Below are positions 34,407 to 41,254 of a stretch of DNA of 47,644 nucleotides, in pieces (positions within the stretch are counted from its first letter, which is position 1; each line of letters begins with the position of its first letter). The DNA is from [Zimmermannella] faecalis ATCC 13722 (GTDB taxonomy: Bacteria; Actinomycetota; Actinomycetes; Actinomycetales; Microbacteriaceae): NCBI RefSeq assembly GCF_000381765.1, contig NZ_KB907087.1, forward strand, positions 1 to 47,644, read 5' to 3'. A model generated the notes under the pieces. That model had not been told where the DNA came from. It did no database searches and was given only the letters and a program-made list of their open reading frames with translations. Position numbers and translations under genes: made by a program.

Positions 34407-35906
34407 ATGAACGACGCACGACTACTCGCCCGCGGATTTTGCCTGTCGCCAATGCCGGTCGACGAGCTTGAACAAATAGAGCATTACGGCGTCCGTCGGG
34501 TGGGCGACTTTTACCTTTATGCCGATGAACTGGTTGAGGTCGACGTGTATGTACGTGACGACGACTGGGCCGTCGTGGTCGGCAAAGCCTGGCCGATGTC
34601 GTCTGGCATCGTTGCCGCCGATTGCGAATCGCCAGCTGCCGAGTTGTTTGCGTTGCTCGGGGCGCAGGGTGACGCAGGTGTTGAAGAGGCCCTCTACGAC
34701 TTCGCTGGCCGCTACGCGGTGATACTCCGCCGTGATGAGCGGGTTACTGCCTACACCGATGCGGGTGGAACCAGATCGGTGTACTTCAACTCCCGCGACG
34801 GCGTTATCGGGTCACACTTCAGTGTGCTTGCGAACGCGGCCACAGGCGGCGAAAGACGGCCACCGCTTCCCGGCGCAAAGAACACCCGCCAGGAGGCCTA
34901 TTGGGATCTCACCTGGCACTCTGACATCAGCATCATATACCCGAATAATCGACTCGAGCTTCCGGAAGGCAAGCAGGTAAGGTTTCATCTCACGAAGCCG
35001 AATCGCTATGTCGATGTGTCCGGGGAAGAGCGCCTGGCGACTATCGAACAGCTATGGCACGAGCAGCTGGACCGCATGGTGGCCGCGAGTGAAGGTCGCC
35101 CGATTGCCTTCTCGATGACGGGCGGACAGGACTCGCGCACGTCCCTGGCTCTTGCCCGAGATTATCGTAAGTATTTCTCTTCGTTCACTTATACCTCTGA
35201 GGCTGCCGTTGCCGGCAAGCCAGGTGCAACCTATTGGGCGAAGACGATGTCGGGCGACTACGAAATTGTCCGTGCCATGGCGGAATTTCTGCCCGACCAA
35301 CACAGGTTCATCGTCAAGAAAGACTCAAAAGACTGGCAGCAGCGCAACGCTGAGGTGATGCAGCGCAACACTGCGAATGGGCACGGGGCGTGGCTGCTGC
35401 CGCACTATATGGAGCAGTTCCCCGACCCTCGAACGATTCACTACCGGGGTAATTTGCTCGAGATCGGACGTATGAGCATGCGTGGTTCGCTGGCACGCAG
35501 CCCGCAACGCCGCATGGCTGAGCTCGCGAAGTACTACGCATCGAAGACCGGCGTCGAGGCGGAACTCATGGCCGACTTCTTCCTCGAGAAGATGGTCCAG
35601 ATGGGGTTCGACAGCCTCGACGCAAGCTACGTGATCACTGATGTCTTCTACTGGGAGAACCGTCACGTCCGCTGGTATAGCGAAGTGCTAAACGAGACCG
35701 ACACCGCGTTTGACACAATCACGCCGATCAACGTCCGGCGCTCCATCGATGCTCTGCTCGCGTTCCCTGTGGCACAGCGGAACCGGTCATATGCTCAGCA
35801 TGAGCTCATACACCGCAATTGGCCGGTGCTTGAGTTCTTCCCATTCAATGCGACTGAGAACCTTTACGAACGCTTCGTGCGGCCCACATTGACTTCAGCA
35901 GCTTAG
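34407..35906 (+). CDS. Asparagine-synthetase-like protein, paralogue 2
   Basis: A 499-residue member of the asparagine synthase-related family. The ATP loop SMTGGQDSR is at 236-244. The N-terminal domain (ARLLARGFCLSP, WAVVVGKAWPMSSG, EEALYDFAGRYAVILRRDER, GGTRSVYFNS) has the beta-sandwich layout of a glutaminase domain but begins MNDARL, without Cys2. The C-terminal region is nearly collinear with paralogue 3: DPRTIHYRGNLLEIGR, YWENRHVRWYSEVLNETDT, TPINVRRS and a FVRPTL end. I start at ATG 34407; a TAGCCT -10-like element lies at 34364. Its last bases overlap the stop of the convergent hydrolase gene. Likely ATP-dependent amide formation on a carboxylate; substrate unknown. Confidence 0.78.
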   Translation: MNDARLLARGFCLSPMPVDELEQIEHYGVRRVGDFYLYADELVEVDVYVRDDDWAVVVGKAWPMSSGIVAADCESPAAELFALLGAQGDAGVEEALYDFAGRYAVILRRDERVTAYTDAGGTRSVYFNSRDGVIGSHFSVLANAATGGERRPPLPGAKNTRQEAYWDLTWHSDISIIYPNNRLELPEGKQVRFHLTKPNRYVDVSGEERLATIEQLWHEQLDRMVAASEGRPIAFSMTGGQDSRTSLALARDYRKYFSSFTYTSEAAVAGKPGATYWAKTMSGDYEIVRAMAEFLPDQHRFIVKKDSKDWQQRNAEVMQRNTANGHGAWLLPHYMEQFPDPRTIHYRGNLLEIGRMSMRGSLARSPQRRMAELAKYYASKTGVEAELMADFFLEKMVQMGFDSLDASYVITDVFYWENRHVRWYSEVLNETDTAFDTITPINVRRSIDALLAFPVAQRNRSYAQHELIHRNWPVLEFFPFNATENLYERFVRPTLTSAA

Positions 35907-36739
35907 GCGAAGTCCGAGTAGTTCAAGTCACGAAGCATTTTATTAAGCCATGCCACCGTAACTTCACGGCTCAACGGATTGTGCTTCTGTTTGCTGTTCG
36001 TGTAGTAATGGACGTCCCAGGTGGCTGTCTTAAGCCGGCGTTGAAGCTGCACCAAGTTCGCGCGCAGCGGCGGCATCATCACCTTCAGGTCACTCGGTGA
36101 TGCTGTATTCACGAGGTACGTGAATCTTGGGACGTAGTCGTTCTCGCGAAACCACGACCAGATCCTTGTTCGCGTCGACAGAGTTTTCGCAGCCACCTCT
36201 GGCGTTACGCCTGGCGCGATTCGATTGAGCGTGGTCGAAACCGCTGACTTCATGCTGTATTGAAGCCAGTCGGTCTGCGGGTTATTGACTAGTGCTCTAC
36301 TCCCCTTATCGACCGTCGCGGTAACCAGCGCTTGGTAACCACCGGCGGATGAACCGTAGTGAACCCGACGCTCTGGTGGGATCCCGAGAAGCTCGCCCGC
36401 TGCCTGAATGATCGGAGTGTAGAGGTTGCCAGCCCAGCGGCTTTCATCGACTTGTCCCCAGCCGATTGGCCCACCATCAGGATCTCGATAGAGCGACGGG
36501 TCGCAGACATACAGACAGTGTGCGTTGATGTCGCCAGCCCAAGTTGATCGCTGGAAGACACGAGCATCAGGGGCAAGGGACCGGTCTACTGCACCGTTGT
36601 AGAAGACCACCATCGAGTCGGCGCCTTCTCGAGGTATGAGTCCTACCGGAACCTTCACCTCGTCGACCGAAACGTCCAAGTTTGCCAGTCGTTCGTCCGC
36701 GTGGGGTTGGTCCAGTAGGAGCGTCAGATCGAGCGACAC
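35903..36739 (-). CDS. Alpha/beta-hydrolase-fold protein, paralogue 1
   Basis: A 278-residue protein, GTG start preceded by AAGGAC. The nucleophile elbow is GSSAG (Ser131) in VHYGSSAGGYQALVTATVDK. Other blocks shared with the copy at 39918 are REGADSMVVFYNGAVDRS, VFQRSTWAGDINAHCLYVCD, WAGNLYTPIIQAAGELLG, ALVNNPQTDW and VPRFTYLVNTAS. The pattern matches a poorly described family found in glycan clusters; esterase, acyl- or aminoacyl-transferase are all possible. No signal peptide, so it is probably cytoplasmic. It is convergent with the asparagine-synthetase-like gene, the two stops overlapping by four bases, an arrangement repeated at 38395-40736. Confidence 0.72.
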   Translation of the reverse strand: MSLDLTLLLDQPHADERLANLDVSVDEVKVPVGLIPREGADSMVVFYNGAVDRSLAPDARVFQRSTWAGDINAHCLYVCDPSLYRDPDGGPIGWGQVDESRWAGNLYTPIIQAAGELLGIPPERRVHYGSSAGGYQALVTATVDKGSRALVNNPQTDWLQYSMKSAVSTTLNRIAPGVTPEVAAKTLSTRTRIWSWFRENDYVPRFTYLVNTASPSDLKVMMPPLRANLVQLQRRLKTATWDVHYYTNSKQKHNPLSREVTVAWLNKMLRDLNYSDFA

Positions 36740-36920
36740 GTGGGGTCCTTACGAGTGGCGTGATTGCGATGGGTCGGAATGCAGTGATTGCGTGCAGAGC
36801 CTTGCGACGTTGGTAGTCCAGGTCGGCCCGACGGATTTGATTCAGGGTAGCCTGGGGAACGCAGAATCGCCTCTCGCTTCCAACCGGCTGCGAGGCTCCG
36901 AGACGAAGGAGTCACTCCGC

Positions 36921-38354
36921 TTGAATACTCAACAGCCTGCGGCGCTCAAGCGTACGTTAAAACCTCACTGGGTATTTGCGATTGCGCTCGGCTCAGCAGT
37001 GGGCTGGGGCGCCTTCATCCTGCCGTTCGATTGGATGGTGTCGGGAGGCCTCGGCGGTACGCTCGCGGGCTTCGCTATCGGCGGCCTCATGATCACCGTG
37101 ATCGCATTGAGCTATGGAGCGGTGGTGCGCGCTCTGCCTGTGACTGGAGGAGGCGTAGCATTCGCACTTGCTGCACTCGGAAGAACCCACGCATTTGTCG
37201 CGGGCTGGTGTCTCACTCTCGGCTATGCAGGAATCGTTGCGCTGAATGCGTCTGCAACAGCTCTTGTGTTCCGTGTCACAGTGCCTGACCTTGTCATGCA
37301 TGTGAAGCTCTACACAATCGCCGGCTGGGACGTATATCTACCTGAGGTGCTCATCTCAACGGCGATTCTGCTGATTTTTGCGTGGATTAATGCGCGAGGA
37401 ATCGAGCTTTCGGGACGGTTCCAGTTCATCGCAGTGGTGCTCATGCTCGTTGCGGTCGCGTTTATCCTTGCTGCGACCGTCATCAAGTTCGTGGTGGATC
37501 AGCCAACCCTTGCGCCTGCGATCCCTGAGGGGGTGTCTCCATGGGTTGCGATCGCGACGATCGTTGCGTTCGTGCCCTGGGCATATGTTGGCTTCGATAA
37601 CGTGCCGCAGTTGGCTGGAGAGTTTGACTTCACTCCGAAGAAGGCATTGCAACTACTCATGTGGGGTGTGGCCGCCGCGACGTTTATCTACATGGCCATG
37701 ATGGTGGCAACATCACTCGCGGTCGGCGACCGGCATGTTGCCTACGAGTCATCAGCTTGGCCAACAACGCTAGCGATTACCGACATGATTGGGCCAATAG
37801 GGCTCATTCTCATGGTGATCGCTGTGTCCATGGGCGTACTCACCGGTCTCAACGGCTTCTACGTCTCGACAAGCCGAGTGCTCCTCACCATGGGGCGAGC
37901 GAAGATGTTGCCTCGCCAGTTTGCTTCCGTGAGCTCCACCCAAGGTAGTCCGACAGTCGGGATCGTGTTCACCTTGCTCATCTGCCTTGCTACGCCGTGG
38001 TTTGGGCGTGCAGCACTCGGTTGGGTCGTCGACATGACGAGCGTTGGCATCACCGTTGCCTACTTCTATACCTGCTACTGCTCTTTCGTAATTGGGCGTA
38101 GGGGATACGTCACAGGCATGGCTGATAGGCAGGCTCCGAGCAAGGGTCAGGCAGTCATTGGTCTCGCAGGATGTGTACTGGCGGTTGGGTTTCTCTCGCT
38201 CCTGCTAGTGCCCGGCTCGCCAGGTGCCCTCGGGCCAGAGTCTTTGACCGCACTTATTGTCTGGCTGATCGCGGGCGTTGGGTTCTACTTCCTTCGTCGT
38301 CGCGCTTATATGTCCGTGCCGGACGACGAGATCCGCAAGGCAGTATTCCAATAA
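36921..38354 (+). CDS. APC-family amino-acid permease
   Basis: A 477-residue polytopic transporter with about 12 hydrophobic helices. The APC opening is present: LKPHWVFAIALGSAVGWGAF, then ILPFDWMVSGGLGGTLAGFA, and later ALPVTGGGVAFALAALG, IATIVAFVPWAYVGFDNVPQ and GLNGFYVSTSRVLLTMGRAK. I assign the TTG at 36921 as start because AAGGAG lies nine bases upstream and the frame further up is not membrane-like. The 181-bp region before it carries GGGTAGCCTGG (36845), the same 11-mer as before paralogue 2 (34361), perhaps a shared -10 region. It lies between two convergent gene pairs and could supply the amino acid used by the asparagine-synthetase-like enzymes; substrate not readable. Confidence 0.85.
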   Translation: MNTQQPAALKRTLKPHWVFAIALGSAVGWGAFILPFDWMVSGGLGGTLAGFAIGGLMITVIALSYGAVVRALPVTGGGVAFALAALGRTHAFVAGWCLTLGYAGIVALNASATALVFRVTVPDLVMHVKLYTIAGWDVYLPEVLISTAILLIFAWINARGIELSGRFQFIAVVLMLVAVAFILAATVIKFVVDQPTLAPAIPEGVSPWVAIATIVAFVPWAYVGFDNVPQLAGEFDFTPKKALQLLMWGVAAATFIYMAMMVATSLAVGDRHVAYESSAWPTTLAITDMIGPIGLILMVIAVSMGVLTGLNGFYVSTSRVLLTMGRAKMLPRQFASVSSTQGSPTVGIVFTLLICLATPWFGRAALGWVVDMTSVGITVAYFYTCYCSFVIGRRGYVTGMADRQAPSKGQAVIGLAGCVLAVGFLSLLLVPGSPGALGPESLTALIVWLIAGVGFYFLRRRAYMSVPDDEIRKAVFQ

Positions 38355-38394
38355 TTATCGAACTTCGGAATCGAAATATCAGAAGGGGAGAATC

Positions 38395-39912
38395 ATGGGT
38401 GACTTAGCGAAGGCGAGGCTCTACGCACGGGGTTATTTGCTGTCTCCAGAGATTACGCACTTGTTTGACGATATTTCCTACTTTGACCACATTGTCGTGG
38501 GCGGCCAGTATCATCTCTATTTTGATGAAATCTTAGAGATTGATGTTGCCGTTTCTGGGCCCGACTGGTGTCTCGTCGTTGGAAAGGCGTGGCCGCTAAG
38601 TTCCGGCAAGATCAGTCCTGACTCCACGTCAGTCGCGCGACAATTGCTGGATCTCCACGTTCAAGGTTGGGATCAAGCGGTGGAAGAGGCGCTATATGAC
38701 GTCGCTGGTCGCTACATGATCATGCTCAAGAGGGAGCATGATGTACTGCGTGTCTACAACGATGCGTGTGGCACAAGGTCGGTCTATTACAATTCGCTCC
38801 GACGCGAGGTGGCGTCGCACTTTGACATACTTGACAGGCTAACACCTGAGACCTCTTCGGGTGAACCGTACGGTGTGCCTCTAAAGCTCGAGAAACTGTG
38901 GGACAAGACGGCAAATGAAAATGTTCGTTCATTGATCCCCAACTTCCGTCTTGATCTCATCGAAGGAACACAAACGCGTTTCTTTGGAACTGATCCAAAC
39001 ATGGCGAGATCATTGTCGGAGGAGGGCAGATTTGCGCTAATTGAGCGGTTGTGGAAAGAGCAACTCCAGAAGCTTGTAGAGGTCAGTGGAGACTTGCCCA
39101 TTGCGTTTTCAATGACCGGAGGATTCGACTCGCGCACGTCGTTGGCGATGGCGAGGGAATACAAGGATCTATTCACATCGTTTACGTATACAACGCAGGG
39201 TGCTGTTGATGGAAAGGAGGCGGATACCAATTGGGGCCGTGCGATGGCCCTTGACTATTCAACAGTTAGAAAAATGGAAGAGTTTCTGCCGCTGGGTCAT
39301 TCGTACATCGCTCGTGCGCAGAAGCATGCCACATGGGTTGCGGCCAACTCGGGCATCCTCGATCGAAATCAAACTCGAACGCATGGGCGCTGGATTCTTC
39401 CGGGCTATCTTGAATTGTTCAGCGACCCGCGGACGATACACCTCAGGGGTAATCTTCAAGAAATTGGACGGCTGCATATGGGTCGTTCTGCAGCATCTCC
39501 GGAAAAGCGCTTTGTTCAACTTATTACATATGGCACAAATCTTGCCAAGGATGACCTTGCGCGGTTGGTTGACTACACATCAGCCGGGTATGAGAAGCAC
39601 CGCTACCCAGAAGTGACCGATAACTATGACATCGGTGATATTTGGTATTGGGAGCATCGGCATGGCCGCTGGTACTCGGAGGTGTTGAATGAGACCGACA
39701 CCGTGTTCGATACCGTGTCGCCTATTAACGTTAGGCGTATCCTGGATTGCTATCTCGCCTTTCCTGAATTTGAGCGGAAGCAGGCGTACGCGCAATACAC
39801 GTTGACGCACCGAAACCATCCATCGCTGCTGTTCTTTGGGATTAACTCTGCAGATGACCTCTATGAAGTGTTCGTGCGGCCGACGCTGCGCGGCAAAATT
39901 GCGGAAGAATGA
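38395..39912 (+). CDS. Asparagine-synthetase-like protein, paralogue 3
   Basis: A 505-residue homologue of the protein at 34407. AAGGGGAG precedes ATG 38395. The ATP loop SMTGGFDSR is at 239-247; the N-terminus is MGDLAK, again without Cys2. Collinear blocks are ARLYARGYLLSP, LVVGKAWPLSSG, VEEALYDVAGRYMIMLKRE, CGTRSVYYNS, DPRTIHLRGNLQEIGR, WYSEVLNETDTVFDT and a FVRPTL end. Base composition is clearly lower in GC than the chromosome (27 G/C in 38881-38940), with free use of A/T-ending codons, so it looks acquired. It converges on the hydrolase gene 5 bp away, duplicating the arrangement at 34407-36739. Confidence 0.78.
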   Translation: MGDLAKARLYARGYLLSPEITHLFDDISYFDHIVVGGQYHLYFDEILEIDVAVSGPDWCLVVGKAWPLSSGKISPDSTSVARQLLDLHVQGWDQAVEEALYDVAGRYMIMLKREHDVLRVYNDACGTRSVYYNSLRREVASHFDILDRLTPETSSGEPYGVPLKLEKLWDKTANENVRSLIPNFRLDLIEGTQTRFFGTDPNMARSLSEEGRFALIERLWKEQLQKLVEVSGDLPIAFSMTGGFDSRTSLAMAREYKDLFTSFTYTTQGAVDGKEADTNWGRAMALDYSTVRKMEEFLPLGHSYIARAQKHATWVAANSGILDRNQTRTHGRWILPGYLELFSDPRTIHLRGNLQEIGRLHMGRSAASPEKRFVQLITYGTNLAKDDLARLVDYTSAGYEKHRYPEVTDNYDIGDIWYWEHRHGRWYSEVLNETDTVFDTVSPINVRRILDCYLAFPEFERKQAYAQYTLTHRNHPSLLFFGINSADDLYEVFVRPTLRGKIAEE

Positions 39913-39917
39913 ATGCG

Positions 39918-40736
39918 TTAGTTAAGGGTGGCGAGTTGAGCGTTGATCCACTGCAGCGTCGTAGGTCGAGGAGCCGGATTATGGCCCTGTGCCTCGTTAT
40001 AGTAGATGTGAGTAGTCCACTGGGCTGATGTAAATTCATGTTGCATCTTGACCAGATTGTCGTTCAGCTCGCGATGCATGATATTGAGATCGTTCGCCGA
40101 TGCTGCGTTGAGAAGGTAGGTAAATCTCGGCACGTGCCTGAGCTTCTCGAACCACGCCCATACTCTTGCTCTAAAATCGAACGATTCTACGACTTCTTCT
40201 GTGCTCCGTGAAGAGAATGAATGATCAAGAGTCCGCCTTACCGCGTGCCCAATATTGTATTTTGTCCAATCAGTTTGAGGGTTGTTGACGAGTGCAATAC
40301 TGCCCTTGTCGGCTGCTGCTGTTACCATCGCTTGGAATCCACCAGCGGATGACCCATAATGCAGGCGATTTGAAGCGGGGACTCCCAGTAATTCTCCTGC
40401 TGCCTCTACAACCTGCACGTAAAGATTACCGGCCCAGTTGGTTTCGTCGACTTGGCCCCAGGCAATAGAGCCGCCCGCGGAGTTGTAGAGTGCGGGGTCA
40501 CAAATATAGAGGCAGTGTGCGTTGACATCCTCAGCCCAAGTTGAACGTTGAAAAACTCGGCCGGTAGGTGCGAGCTTGCGGGCAATCGCGCCGTTGTAGA
40601 AGACGGCGATCTTCGTCGCGCCCTCGCGTGGGGCAAGGGCGACTGGTATAGCGACACCGTTGACGTCGACATCGATGCTCGTAACCCGTTCCTCGGCCAA
40701 CGGTGGCTCTAGCAAGGCGTCCAAGGCAAGTCCCAT
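39918..40736 (-). CDS. Alpha/beta-hydrolase-fold protein, paralogue 2
   Basis: A 272-residue protein aligning along its length with the one at 35903. The nucleophile elbow GSSAG (Ser130) is in LHYGSSAGGFQAMVTAAADK. Shared blocks are PREGATKIAVFYNGA, VFQRSTWAEDVNAHCLYICD, NWAGNLYVQVVEAAGELLG and ALVNNPQTDW. The frame is open to 40862, but I start at ATG 40736 because it matches the start of paralogue 1. It is convergent with the asparagine-synthetase-like gene and divergent from the operon beginning at 40919. Probably cytoplasmic. Composition is low in GC like its partner. Confidence 0.72.
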   Translation of the reverse strand: MGLALDALLEPPLAEERVTSIDVDVNGVAIPVALAPREGATKIAVFYNGAIARKLAPTGRVFQRSTWAEDVNAHCLYICDPALYNSAGGSIAWGQVDETNWAGNLYVQVVEAAGELLGVPASNRLHYGSSAGGFQAMVTAAADKGSIALVNNPQTDWTKYNIGHAVRRTLDHSFSSRSTEEVVESFDFRARVWAWFEKLRHVPRFTYLLNAASANDLNIMHRELNDNLVKMQHEFTSAQWTTHIYYNEAQGHNPAPRPTTLQWINAQLATLN

Positions 40737-40918
40737 ACCAATTCCAATCGCCAGAATGTGAGCGTTCCGGACCCACGCCAGGGCACTGGGGGCGCGTGTC
40801 AACACACAGGCTAGTGGATGTGTTGTTGTGGTGACTGCGATGGATAGCCCATGGCTCGGCATTTGCGGAACGGGTGCCCTAAAATGACGGGGTATCGTCC
40901 GCCGCAGGAAGGGTGTGT

Positions 40919-41254
40919 ATGGCCACCACGGAGCCGACGGATGTCGGCGAGTCTGACATCGAGACTGTTCAGCGGGCGCAGGAGGCGATCGGTGAGCTGT
41001 CTCAGCGAGGTGCGATGGTGTCGCGAGACCTCGTCGCGGCGTACGAGCGGGAGCGCAAGCTGCTCGGCGGTATTAGGAAGCGCGATGCTGAGTTGGTGAA
41101 GCTTCGGGCTCGGTGCGCAGGGCTTGAAAGCCAAGTTGCCCAGCTCGGCCAGAGTTACGAGAATCTCAGCGGCGCGCCACTGGCCAAGCTCCAGCGCGGC
41201 TATTGGCGACTGCGGAAACGCCTCCGTGGAGGGAAGAAGGACAACTCCAAATGA
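40919..41254 (+). CDS. Small coiled-coil protein heading the glycosyltransferase operon
   Basis: A 111-residue acidic-to-basic protein. GGAAGG lies upstream of ATG 40919. The middle is a predicted coiled coil (AYERERKLLGGIRKRDAELV, KLRARCAGLESQVAQLGQSY) and the C-terminus is strongly basic (RLRKRLRGGKKDNSK). No enzymatic motif. Its stop overlaps the start of the large glycosyltransferase (ATGA), so the two are coupled. It may be a scaffold or chain-length/assembly factor for the transferase, as coiled coils act in some polymerases (inference). A TAAAAT -10-like element is at 40880-40885. Confidence 0.65.
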   Translation: MATTEPTDVGESDIETVQRAQEAIGELSQRGAMVSRDLVAAYERERKLLGGIRKRDAELVKLRARCAGLESQVAQLGQSYENLSGAPLAKLQRGYWRLRKRLRGGKKDNSK

